A stretch of 64,000 nt of DNA from Solirubrobacter sp963792915 (GTDB lineage Bacteria; Actinomycetota; Thermoleophilia; Solirubrobacterales; Solirubrobacteraceae). The notes beneath the pieces were generated by a model, which ran no database searches, was not told where the DNA came from, and saw only the letters and a list, made by a program, of their open reading frames with translations. The stretch lies in assembly GCA_963792915.1 (NCBI GenBank), contig CAWBYD010000007.1:186001-250000 (forward strand), written 5' to 3'. Made by a program: the position numbers and the translations under genes. Positions 1 through 7,689 of this stretch are shown in pieces. Every line of letters begins with the position of its first letter. Position 1 is the stretch's first letter.

Positions 1-176
1 GCCCGGCCGACGCCTCGCCCCTGCTTCCCGCCGCCTCGGGCCCGGCCGACGCCTCGCCCCTGCTTCCCGCCGCCTCGGGCCCGGCCGACGCCTCGCCCCT
101 GCTTCCCGCCGCCTCGCGCCCGGCCGACGCCTCGCCCCTGCTTCCCGCCGCCTCGCGCCCGGCCGACGCCTCGCCT
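1..176. repeat. 39-bp in-frame tandem repeat, about 4.5 copies
   Basis: Near-identical 39-bp units begin at 1, 40, 79, 118 and 157 (the last partial). Units differ only at the last base (G in the first two, C in the next two). 39 bp is 13 codons, and the repeat encodes REAAGSRGEASAG or PEAAGSRGEASAG in the leftward gene. The array may continue beyond the window edge. Confidence 0.95.
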
Positions 177-736
177 CCAGCCCCCGCCGTCCTCCCTCGC
201 CCGGGCGCCTTCGCCTTCCGGCGCTCGCGCGGCGCCGGCGCGGCCTCCTCGAGCGCGAACGGCCACGCTCCGCCCGCCTGCGCCTCCTCGGCGAGCCGGC
301 CCGCGGCGAGCGCGACGCGGATCGGCTCGTGGGCGGCGGCGGCGTGGAGCGTCGCGCGCAGCCGCTCGAGCATCGCGCGCGACAGCGGCCGCCCGGCCGG
401 CCGGTAGTCCTCAGCCGCGGCCATCGCCGCCTCGACGGCCCGGCGCTCAGCCGCCGCGGCGTCGCGCAGCCCGCTTGCGCCGGCGCCGTCGAGCGCCGCC
501 TCCTGCGCGGCGCGCAGGGCCTCGCCGGCGTCGAGCAACGCCTCGATCACGCCCGGGTGTTCGCGCGCGAGCTGGTTGGCCGTCCACGCCGCCGGGGTTG
601 GCTTGGGCAGCTTGGCGATGACCGCGGCGGCGTCCCTTTCGCCCGCCTTGCGCCGTTCGCGGGCCAGCGCGTCGCGCTGCGCGATGAACTCCTCGAGCGC
701 CAGCGCGTACAGGCGGTCGACGGCATCGTCAGTCAA
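1..736 (-). CDS. Repeat-tailed hypothetical protein (partial, C-terminus outside window)
   Basis: The leftward frame is open from a TTG at 736 to the window edge, giving at least 245 residues. The N-terminus reads AVDRLYALALEEFIAQRD and continues through KLPKPTPAAWTANQLAREH, a pattern I associate with uncharacterised actinobacterial proteins that begin with a short helical domain and end in an Ala/Glu/Arg-rich tail. The tail here becomes a 13-residue tandem repeat (REAAGSRGEASAG). The TTG lies inside the last codons of the upstream asparaginase gene (GTTGACTGA), so the two are translationally coupled. No function is assigned; the tail is probably disordered or helical. The start is inferred from the overlap. 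Confidence 0.6.
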   Translation of the reverse strand, partial: MTDDAVDRLYALALEEFIAQRDALARERRKAGERDAAAVIAKLPKPTPAAWTANQLAREHPGVIEALLDAGEALRAAQEAALDGAGASGLRDAAAAERRAVEAAMAAAEDYRPAGRPLSRAMLERLRATLHAAAAHEPIRVALAAGRLAEEAQAGGAWPFALEEAAPAPRERRKAKAPGRGRTAGAGGEASAGREAAGSRGEASAGREAAGSRGEASAGPEAAGSRGEASAGPEAAGSRGEASAG

Positions 737-1598
737 CGGCGGCCACCAGCGGTCCGTCGCCGATTCGCCAGGCGCGCGGCATCGCGGGCGTCGTGAACGG
801 CGCCGCGACGCCGCCCGCGGCCCCGACCGCGATCAGCCCGCCCGTGCCCGGCCGCTCGGCGAGCCCGGCGAGCGCCCGCGCGCACGCCGCCTCCAGCGCC
901 AGCCCCGCGTGCCGCATCAGCGCGTCGATCTCATGCGCCAGCGCGCTGCGGATGATCGCCTCGCCGTCGCCCGTGCACGAGACTGCGGCGGTCGCGTCGT
1001 CGGCCCATGTGCCGGCGGCCAGCAGCGGCGAGTCCCCCACCCGCCCCGGATGCTTGCGACTGCTGCCCCCGGTCGAGGTCGCGGCCGCGACGCCACCGCG
1101 CGCATCGCGGGCGACCGCGCCCACCGTTCCACCCCGCGCCGGGTCGCCATCGTCATACGCTCGCTGGCGCTCCTGGGTGCGAAACCACGCCTCGGGGGCC
1201 GTGTCGAGTCCGGCGGCGCGGAAGAAGGCGCTCGCCGGATCGCCGACCAGCATGACGTGACGGCCCTCGTCGAGGAGGGCGCGCGCCGCGAGCACCGGGT
1301 TGCGGATGCCGCGCAGCGCGGCGACCGCCCCCGCGGCGCGGTCGCGGCCGCGCATGATCGAGGCGTCGAGCAGGATCCCGCCGCGCTCGTCCAGCGCCGC
1401 TCCACGTCCCGCGTTGAAGACCGGATCGTCCTCGAGCACGACGACCGCGGCCTGCACGGCGGCCAGCGCGTCGCCGCCTGCCGAGAGCGCGGCGTGACCG
1501 GCCTCGACCGCCTGCGCGATGCCCGCCCGAGCCCGTTCGTGGGCCGCGGCCGGCCACACGCCCGCCCCGCCATGCACCGCGATCGCGAAGTCGGTCAT
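729..1598 (-). CDS. Isoaspartyl peptidase / L-asparaginase, Ntn-hydrolase family
   Basis: 289 residues, the usual length of the plant-type asparaginase (IaaA) family, which cleaves isoaspartyl dipeptides and L-asparagine after self-processing into two subunits. The N-terminus has IAVHGGAGVWP, the family's opening glycine motif. RGGTVGAVARD carries the predicted autocatalytic nucleophile Thr158, with the STGGSSRKHPGRVGDSP substrate loop downstream. GTGDGEAI-type sequence is present as CTGDGEAIIRS. The ATG overlaps the stop of the upstream membrane-protein gene (ATGA), so it belongs to the five-gene leftward operon. All key residues appear intact. The role is probably salvage of isoaspartyl peptides; asparaginase activity is equally possible. 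Confidence 0.9.
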   Translation of the reverse strand: MTDFAIAVHGGAGVWPAAAHERARAGIAQAVEAGHAALSAGGDALAAVQAAVVVLEDDPVFNAGRGAALDERGGILLDASIMRGRDRAAGAVAALRGIRNPVLAARALLDEGRHVMLVGDPASAFFRAAGLDTAPEAWFRTQERQRAYDDGDPARGGTVGAVARDARGGVAAATSTGGSSRKHPGRVGDSPLLAAGTWADDATAAVSCTGDGEAIIRSALAHEIDALMRHAGLALEAACARALAGLAERPGTGGLIAVGAAGGVAAPFTTPAMPRAWRIGDGPLVAAVD

Positions 1599-2959
1599 GG
1601 CGTGGAAGTCAATCCGACTTGTGGCGCCGGACCGCAGGACGCGATCACCTGCCAGTCCGGCGCCGTCGTGAGCGTGCGGTAGCCGGGCCCGCGCGACGGC
1701 TCGAGCCCGCCGCCGTAGAACCACTTCGCGCGAATCACGACCGCGGGACGCTCCGGATGGGCATCGAGGTCGCGCATCGGCAGGTCCAGCCGCCACGCGA
1801 CGAGCGAGCGCGCGCGGCTCGACGTGCGGATGCGCGAGCAGCGCACCAGCGCGTCGCGGCCGCCCGCGGCGGCGATCACGCCGTCGAAGGCACCCGCCGA
1901 CCGGACGCGCGCCGAGAGCTGGGCCGACTGGTCGCGCAGCGCGCCGGCGTTGACGACCTGGACGGCGACGACGAGCAGCACGGCCCCGAGCGGTGCGGCG
2001 AGCCGGATGCCCGTCGCGGAGACCAGCCGGACCGCGCCGGCGCCCCCCAGCGCGCACGCGAGCGCCGCGGCGGCGACGAGATAGCGTGGGTTGCCCGCAT
2101 AGCCGGCGGCCGTCATCGCCGCGACGATCGCCACCCACGCCGCCGCGATGCCGGCGAGCGAGCGCGCGACCCGATCGCCGACCGCCGCCGCGAACAGCGC
2201 CGCCAGCAGCACCGGTACGGTGAACAGCGTCGCCGTGTCCCCGAGCAGGGCGAGCACCGGGTCGGCCGCCGCACCCGCGCTGCCGGGGCTGGCAATCCCG
2301 CGCGCGGCCTTGGAGGCGCCGAGGGCGCCGCCGGCGCCGATCGCGTCCGGCCCGAACCACAGCAGCGGCACGAGCACGAGCCCGGCGATCACATGACGCG
2401 GCGCGTCCTTGCGCAGCCAGATGCCGTACGCGATCACAAACGGCCAGGTCTCGGGGCGAATCAGCGCCGCGGCGGTCAGCAGCCAGAACGCCGCCCGCGG
2501 GCGCCCCGCGAGATGCGCGAGCGCGCACCAGACCACGGTCGCCGCGAGCAGCCCCTCGGAGTTGCCGAGCGCGGTGTTGAACCACCACCACGACGAGAGC
2601 GCCATCGCCGCCGCGGCGCCCGCTCCCGCCCAGCGGCCGGCGAGCCGGGCGCCCAGCGCGTACGTGCCCGCCAACGCGAGCAGCCCGCCCGCGCGGGCGA
2701 CGATCAGCCACAACGCAGGCGTCGCCGAGCCGGCGAGCGACAGCGGCGTCGTGAACAGGACCGGCAGCGGCTTCCACGACGGCCCGGAGGTCGTGTCCAG
2801 GGCAAGCCGGGTCGTCTCGCGGCCCCACACCGACCAGGCCAGCGGATCGAACGCCAGCGCCCACGGGCGCAGCAGCGACAGCGCGGCGAGCGCCAGCGCC
2901 GCGGCCACGAGCGCGGGCGCGACCTTGACCCGCAGCGCCGGACGCGCGGTCGCGGTCAA
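1595..2959 (-). CDS. Polytopic membrane protein, GT-C glycosyltransferase-like
   Basis: 454 residues with about ten hydrophobic segments. The first membrane span is followed by AFDPLAWSVWGRE and then SGPSWKPLPVL, the arrangement of an acidic residue in the first external loop seen in GT-C lipid-linked glycosyltransferases. The C-terminal 80 residues are soluble and contain KWFYGGGLEPSRGPGYR. The TTG start at 2959 lies 5 bp after the stop of the upstream coiled-coil gene; a GTG 11 codons later is an alternative. It overlaps the asparaginase start by 4 bp. The family assignment rests on topology and loop residues only, so the donor and acceptor are unknown. Confidence 0.6.
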   Translation of the reverse strand: MTATARPALRVKVAPALVAAALALAALSLLRPWALAFDPLAWSVWGRETTRLALDTTSGPSWKPLPVLFTTPLSLAGSATPALWLIVARAGGLLALAGTYALGARLAGRWAGAGAAAAMALSSWWWFNTALGNSEGLLAATVVWCALAHLAGRPRAAFWLLTAAALIRPETWPFVIAYGIWLRKDAPRHVIAGLVLVPLLWFGPDAIGAGGALGASKAARGIASPGSAGAAADPVLALLGDTATLFTVPVLLAALFAAAVGDRVARSLAGIAAAWVAIVAAMTAAGYAGNPRYLVAAAALACALGGAGAVRLVSATGIRLAAPLGAVLLVVAVQVVNAGALRDQSAQLSARVRSAGAFDGVIAAAGGRDALVRCSRIRTSSRARSLVAWRLDLPMRDLDAHPERPAVVIRAKWFYGGGLEPSRGPGYRTLTTAPDWQVIASCGPAPQVGLTSTP

Positions 2960-2963
2960 TGGG

Positions 2964-4514
2964 TCAGAGCACCAGCAAGATCAGGAACACGAGCGCGACG
3001 ATCATGACGGCGATCAGCAGCGCGGCGCCGGCTCGCACCGCCCACTGCCCCGCTTGCGAGGGCGCGTGCTGCGGCACGCGGTGTGACGCCGCCGCACGCG
3101 CCGCGCCGACGCGGCGCTGGGTGCCCTCCGGCGTCCGGATCGCGCGGCCGGGCTCATCGCTCGCCAGCGTGCCGTTCGCGGTCGCCGCGGCGACCCCGCG
3201 GCGGTGCTCGGCGGAATCCGACCGCAACGCCTCCAGCTCACGTCGCAGCGTGCGGGTCGCTGCGCGCTCGCGCTCGAGGTCGCGGGTCACGCGTTCGAGC
3301 TCGCGCCGCGGCGACTCGCCGTCCTCGCCCGCGGGATCGACGAGCGCCTCGCGCAGGCGCGCGACCTCGGCGCGCTCGCCGGCCAGCGCCCGCTCGGCGT
3401 CCTCGCGCGTGCTCGCCAGCTCGGCCCGCAGGCGCTCGGTCTCCTGTGCCTCGGCGGTGATCGTCCGCTGCGCCTCCTCGCGCGCCGTGGCGAGGCGGGA
3501 GTGGACCTCGGTCGTCGTCGCGCGCTCGCTCTCGATGCGGCGCGCGGCGTCGGCCGTGGCGGCGGCGAGCGCGGCCTCGAGGCGTTCCACGTCGCCGAGT
3601 GCGGCCGCCAGCTCCCCCGAGAGCCGGTCGCGAGCGGCCTCCGCCCCGGCGGCCCGGGTCTGGAGCTCTCCGAGCACCGCGCCGAGCTCCGCGCGAGCGC
3701 GTTCGGACTCGGCCGCGTCGGAGCGCAGGGCCTCGGCCTCCGCCACGGCGGCGTCGCGCTCGTCGCGGACGGCGCGCAGGGCGTCGAGCTCGTCCTCGAG
3801 GCGCTCGTGGGCCGCGCGCAGGCTCCCGTGCGCGAGCCGCAGGCCGGCGAGCTCCTGCTCGCTGCCGGCCGATGCCTCGGCGCGCGCCTCCTCGAGCTGA
3901 CGCCGCAGGTCGGCGAGCTCCTGCTCGCTGCCGGCCGGTGCCTCGGCGCGCGCCTCCTCGAGCTGATGCCGCAGGTCGGCGAGCTCCTGCTCGCTGCCGG
4001 CCGGTGCCTCGGCGCGCGCCTCCTCGAGCTGATGCCGCAGGTCGGCGAGCTCCGGTGCCTCGGTGCGCGCCGCGTCGAGCTCCTCCCGCACCGCCGCCAG
4101 CTCGGCGGCCAGCCGGGCCGCGTCGCCGGCGCCGTCCAGCTCGGTCCGCAGCGCGGCCACCGTCGCCTGCAGCTCGCTCACCTGCGCGCGCAGATCCTCC
4201 TCCGCGCCGACCGCGGCGCCGCGCCGGCGGCGGCGGCGCGGAGCCGGCAGCTCGACGACCAGCGAGCGGCCGACCTCGAGCTCGGCGCCCGCGACCTCGC
4301 CGCGCTCGCCGTCCCACGGGAACGTCGCGCGCCAGGGCTCCTCGGGCTCGGTGCCCGTGGCCTCGCCGGTGACCCGGTGGCGGCGCCCGCCGGCCTCGAC
4401 GGTCAATAGCGGCTTGCCGACGCGACGGCCGCGGACGCCGTTCCAGCGCCCGACCACGAGCAGGTGGTCGTCGGACGTCCATTCGAACCGCTCCAGCTCG
4501 AACGAGACCGTCAC
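2964..4514 (-). CDS. Coiled-coil protein with N-terminal beta domain and C-terminal membrane anchor
   Basis: 516 residues. Residues 1-95 form a compact domain (FELERFEWTSDDHLLVVGRW, then GVRGRR and LVVELPAP). Residues 105-440 are an almost uninterrupted Glu/Ala/Arg/Leu coiled coil, and the last 25 residues are a single hydrophobic span, so it is probably tail-anchored with the coil in the cytoplasm. Three near-identical 22-residue repeats lie inside the coil. A paralogue with the same three-part architecture lies at 9201-10433. It overlaps the upstream gene by 4 bp (ATGA). I do not recognise a named family; a scaffold role is a guess from shape. Confidence 0.75.
   Translation of the reverse strand: MTVSFELERFEWTSDDHLLVVGRWNGVRGRRVGKPLLTVEAGGRRHRVTGEATGTEPEEPWRATFPWDGERGEVAGAELEVGRSLVVELPAPRRRRRRGAAVGAEEDLRAQVSELQATVAALRTELDGAGDAARLAAELAAVREELDAARTEAPELADLRHQLEEARAEAPAGSEQELADLRHQLEEARAEAPAGSEQELADLRRQLEEARAEASAGSEQELAGLRLAHGSLRAAHERLEDELDALRAVRDERDAAVAEAEALRSDAAESERARAELGAVLGELQTRAAGAEAARDRLSGELAAALGDVERLEAALAAATADAARRIESERATTTEVHSRLATAREEAQRTITAEAQETERLRAELASTREDAERALAGERAEVARLREALVDPAGEDGESPRRELERVTRDLERERAATRTLRRELEALRSDSAEHRRGVAAATANGTLASDEPGRAIRTPEGTQRRVGAARAAASHRVPQHAPSQAGQWAVRAGAALLIAVMIVALVFLILLVL
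3846..4050. repeat. 66-bp in-frame tandem repeat, three copies
   Basis: Nearly identical 66-bp units encode the 22-residue coil repeat EQELADLRHQLEEARAEAPA with minor changes (R for H and S for P in one copy). The high DNA identity suggests recent duplication or ongoing copy-number change. Confidence 0.9.
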
Positions 4515-5038
4515 GGCGCCTCGCCCGGATCCGGCTCTGGGGGACGCGGGGGCAGGAGCGGCTCGCTCGAGCGGCTGACGGGCGCGCCGGTCTCGGTCGG
4601 CGGCGGGCGATGGTCGACGGCCTCCACGCGGCGGCGCCGGTCACGGCCCTCGAACGCCACCGAGAACGAGACGCGCCCCAGGCTCAGCAGCGCTCCGGCC
4701 GCCATCACGATCGTGGCGGCGAACGCGAGCCAGGCGCCGAGTCCGAGATCGAACCCGCCGGAGCCCGGCGGGGGATTGATGAGCTGCGTCGCGACCAGCA
4801 CGAACGCCGCACCGACCACCCACGGAAGCGCGCGGCGATCCACATACTCGCTACCGGGCGCGATCAGCCCAGCCGCCGCGACCGCCGCGGCCACCGCCAG
4901 CGCCGCGAGCAGCACATCGTTGAATTCGAACGCCTGCCAGGCGTTGAGCTGGGCGTACCAGTCCAGGAACAGGCTCACGAGCAGTGCGAGGGCGCCGACG
5001 GCGAGCACCACCGGGCCGATGTCGAATCTGCGTGTCAA
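4511..5038 (-). CDS. Small four-span membrane protein, first gene of leftward operon
   Basis: 175 residues with four hydrophobic segments (about 9-26, 40-60, 70-88 and 98-120) and a charged, proline-rich cytoplasmic tail (PLLPPRPPEPDPGEAP). The first loop has SLFLDWYAQLNAWQAFEF. I do not recognise the family. The TTG start is supported by AAGGAG six bases upstream. It overlaps the coiled-coil gene by 4 bp and heads the operon; the 243 bp upstream to 5281 contain no gene and probably hold the operon promoter. Being translated together, it may work as a membrane partner of the coiled-coil protein. Confidence 0.7.
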   Translation of the reverse strand: MTRRFDIGPVVLAVGALALLVSLFLDWYAQLNAWQAFEFNDVLLAALAVAAAVAAAGLIAPGSEYVDRRALPWVVGAAFVLVATQLINPPPGSGGFDLGLGAWLAFAATIVMAAGALLSLGRVSFSVAFEGRDRRRRVEAVDHRPPPTETGAPVSRSSEPLLPPRPPEPDPGEAP

Positions 5039-5281
5039 ACGGGTCTCCTTCGGAGTCGAGGCCGCCCGGTGCGGCCCGTTTCAGCGGGGGATCCCGTCAG
5101 AGAGGATGACAACCGTCCCCGCCAGATGGACTGCAGCATCGCACCGGAACCCGTCGCAAAGCTGACCAGGGTCGTTTGGCCGTCCACCCGCCGGGAATCC
5201 GATACTTAGGCGTCCAGTTCATTTCTCCCACCGGGCGTCGACTTCCCCCCTCTCGCTGGGCGGGTGCGCCGCCGACACGGC

Positions 5282-5911
5282 TCACTCGCCCGGTTCCCCC
5301 TGTTCCGCCGCGACCCCCGCGGCCGCGGACTCGCGCAGGTGCTCGCGCAGCACCGCTGGTCCGTCGCGCTCCAGCCCCCGCACGAGCGCGGCGTGGTCGG
5401 CGGCCATCCGCTCGCGGCTCCAGAGCGGCTCAAGCTGGGCGAGGAAGAGCCGCAACTCGCCGCTCAGCGCGGTGTGGGCGGCCTCGATCCGCGGGCTCCC
5501 GGCAGCGGCGACGATCGCCCCGTGCAGGGCCAAGTGTGCCTCGTTGACCTCGGCCCACGGCGCGGCCGGGCACGCGCGCACGAGCATGTCGAGCGCAGCG
5601 TGGACCGCAGCCGGCAGCCGCCCACGGTGGCGCTCGAGCGCGAGCCGGGCGGCCTCCACCTCGAGCGCCACCCGCAGCTCGTACAGCGCCGTGATCTCGG
5701 GCGCCGAGAGGCGCGCGACCCGCGCGCCCTTGTTGGCCTCCACGCGCACCAGACCGTCCGCCGCCAGCGCTCGCAGCACCGCGCGCAGCGAATGGCGGGC
5801 GACGCCGTAGCGCACGCTCAACTCCTGCTCGACCAGCCGCTCACCCGGCGCGCGCTCGCCGGCCAGGATCTCCGCGCGCAACCGCTCCGTGAGTGCGTCG
5901 ACGCGCGTCAC
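5282..5911 (-). CDS. GntR-family transcriptional regulator, FadR/FCD type
   Basis: 209 residues. An N-terminal winged helix (LTERLRAEILAGERAPGERL, then VEQELSVRYGVARHSLRAVL) is followed by an all-helical FCD ligand domain. The GTG start overlaps the stop of the EamA transporter gene (GTGA), so it is the second gene of a two-gene operon. Two 13-bp palindromes of the ATTGT-ACAAT type over that operon's promoter fit the operators of this regulator class, so autorepression released by the transported metabolite is likely. The ligand is unknown. Confidence 0.88.
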   Translation of the reverse strand: MTRVDALTERLRAEILAGERAPGERLVEQELSVRYGVARHSLRAVLRALAADGLVRVEANKGARVARLSAPEITALYELRVALEVEAARLALERHRGRLPAAVHAALDMLVRACPAAPWAEVNEAHLALHGAIVAAAGSPRIEAAHTALSGELRLFLAQLEPLWSRERMAADHAALVRGLERDGPAVLREHLRESAAAGVAAEQGEPGE

Positions 5912-6753
5912 ACGGCCACCGCCGGCCGGCGCGCCGGGGTCGCCAGCACGAGCAGGCCGCCGAGCACGAGCGCGGCGCCCAGGTCCGCGGGCGCGCTGAG
6001 TCGCTCGGACAGGACGAGGACGCCCAGCAGCGCCGCGGTCAGCGGCTCGGCGAGCGTCAGCGTGGCGGTCTCGGCCGCCGTCAGGCGCTCCAGCCCGCGC
6101 GCGAACAGCAGGTAGGCGAGCGCGGTCGGGACGACGCCGAGGAAGATCGCCAGCGCGGCGCCGCCCGGCGTAAGGACCCAGCCCGCGCCGGTCAGCACCA
6201 GCACGGGCGCCAGGGCGACCGCGCCGAGCCCGAACGCTCCCGCCATCACGGTCGCGGGCGCGTGGTCGGCGAGCATCCGCTTGGCCGAGAGCGTGTAGGC
6301 GGCGTAGGACGCGCCGGCGATCAGCGCGAGGCCGACGCCGGGCAGCGAGATGTCGACGTTCGCGCCGGCGAGCAGCGCAACGCCGGCGCACGCGAGCGCG
6401 GTCGCCGCGGCCCACGTGGGCGAGGGCGCGCGGCGCTCGAGCGCCCACTCGAACGCCCCGGCGAGCGTGGGCGCCGAGCCGAGCCCAATGATCGTTCCCA
6501 CCCCGACGCCGGTGTCGTGCACGGCGGCGAAGAAGGAGAGCTGGTACGCGGCCACGCCGGCGGCCGCGACGAGCAGCGGGCGGAGCGGGAGCCGGCTCAG
6601 CCCGGCGCGGCCGACGAGCACCAGCAGGGCACCGCCGACGAGGATGCGCGCCGCGCCGACGCCGGCGGGCGAGAGTCCGTCGGGGCCGAGCGCCTGAGCG
6701 GTGCCGGTTGTGCCGAAGCAGAGGGCGGCGAGCAGGACCTGGAGGCGAGCCAT
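5908..6753 (-). CDS. EamA-family (DMT superfamily) membrane transporter
   Basis: 281 residues and ten hydrophobic spans in two homologous halves, the RhaT/EamA fold. The N-terminal half starts LLAALCFGTTGTAQALGPDG and the second half includes GVVPTALAYLLFARGLERL, the typical EamA signature. I chose the ATG at 6753 over the TTG at 6774 because the TTG lies inside the predicted -10/operator. It is co-transcribed with the GntR regulator, which suggests export or uptake of the regulator's ligand. Direction and substrate cannot be told from sequence. Confidence 0.88.
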   Translation of the reverse strand: MARLQVLLAALCFGTTGTAQALGPDGLSPAGVGAARILVGGALLVLVGRAGLSRLPLRPLLVAAAGVAAYQLSFFAAVHDTGVGVGTIIGLGSAPTLAGAFEWALERRAPSPTWAAATALACAGVALLAGANVDISLPGVGLALIAGASYAAYTLSAKRMLADHAPATVMAGAFGLGAVALAPVLVLTGAGWVLTPGGAALAIFLGVVPTALAYLLFARGLERLTAAETATLTLAEPLTAALLGVLVLSERLSAPADLGAALVLGGLLVLATPARRPAVAV

Positions 6754-6762
6754 GAGTTCATG

Positions 6763-6795
6763 ATTGTTCCACAATGGTATTAATTGTGCAACAAT
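6763..6795 (-). promoter_or_regulatory. Promoter with paired GntR-type operators
   Basis: Two imperfect 13-bp palindromes, ATTGTTCCACAAT (6763-6775) and ATTGTGCAACAAT (6783-6795), have centres 20 bp apart, about two helical turns. On the leftward strand TTGCAC (6791-6786) and AACAAT (6768-6763) are 17 bp apart, so each predicted promoter hexamer sits in one operator. The upstream site lies in the last codons of the SDR gene. Transcription would start a few bases before the EamA ATG, giving a nearly leaderless message. Confidence 0.65.
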
Positions 6796-7583
6796 CGGGC
6801 GAGCAACGCGTCCAGGGTCCGGTCGGGCAGGACGCGGGCGAGCGTCGCCTGGACCTTCGTCCGGCGCCCGGTGACGTAGCGCGCACGCGGGCGGGGAGCG
6901 GTCAACGCGTGAACGATCGCGTCGACCACGACCTGCGGCGGGTCGCCGTGCTCGGCGTTCTTCTGTGCCTCGCCCTTGAGGGCCTCGGCCAACGCCCCGT
7001 AGCGCTCATGCGCCTCGGGCGGCATCCGCTCCATCAGCTCCTCCGCGGTGGTGACGCCGCGGCCCCAGATCGGCGTGGCCGTCGCGCCGGGCTCGATCAC
7101 GCTCACGTGCACCGCGCCGCGCAGCTCCCGCCGCAGCGCGTCGCTGATCGCCTCGAGCGCGTACTTGGACGCGGCGTAGGGACCGTAGAGCGGCAGCGTC
7201 AGGCGCCCGCCGATCGAGGAGATGTTGACGATCCGGCCGCTTGAATTGCGCAGCGCGGGCAGGCACGCCTGGGTGACCGCCAGCTGCGCGACCGCGTTGA
7301 CCTCGAGCTGGCGGCGGAGCTCGTCGAGCGGCAGGAACTCCAGCGGGCCGGTGACGGCGATCCCGGCGTTGTTGACGAGCGCGTCGAGCGAGCGGCCGCG
7401 CAGCGCGGCGACGTCCTGCTCGGACGTCACGTCCAGGCGCAGCGGGGTGATTCCGGCCGCCGCCAGCGCCTCGCCGTCAGCCGCGGCGCGATGGCCGCCC
7501 AGCACGGTCCAGCCACGGTGCGCGAGCGCCTCCGCGGTCGCGCACCCGATCCCCGTGGACGCGCCGGTGACGAGCACGATCAT
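6780..7583 (-). CDS. Short-chain dehydrogenase/reductase
   Basis: 267 residues, classical SDR size. It has the cofactor motif TGASTGIG near the N-terminus, NNAG, and a Ser-Tyr-Lys catalytic set (SSIGG followed by YAASK). The ATG at 7583 gives the standard start MIVLVTGAS; the longer frame runs into a REP palindrome and is unlikely. It reduces or oxidises an alcohol/ketone with NAD(P)(H), substrate unknown. Its last codons contain one GntR operator of the downstream EamA gene. A REP pair lies directly upstream. Confidence 0.88.
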   Translation of the reverse strand: MIVLVTGASTGIGCATAEALAHRGWTVLGGHRAAADGEALAAAGITPLRLDVTSEQDVAALRGRSLDALVNNAGIAVTGPLEFLPLDELRRQLEVNAVAQLAVTQACLPALRNSSGRIVNISSIGGRLTLPLYGPYAASKYALEAISDALRRELRGAVHVSVIEPGATATPIWGRGVTTAEELMERMPPEAHERYGALAEALKGEAQKNAEHGDPPQVVVDAIVHALTAPRPRARYVTGRRTKVQATLARVLPDRTLDALLARLLHN

Positions 7584-7604
7584 GCCGGCGACCCTACCGC
7601 CGAC

Positions 7605-7671
7605 GAACAAAAGGGGTCAGACCCCTTTCGTTCGCGCGCGATGAACAAAAGGGGTCAGACACCTTTTGTTC
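7605..7671. repeat. REP palindrome doublet
   Basis: Two 29-bp near-palindromes at 7605-7633 and 7643-7671, offset 38 bp, with core GGGGTCAGACCCC (one C-to-A change in the second). Arms are GAACAAAA and TTTYGTTC. They fill the gap between the divergent SDR and DNA ligase genes. Confidence 0.9.
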
Positions 7672-7689
7672 GCGTGCGACGCTGTCGCG

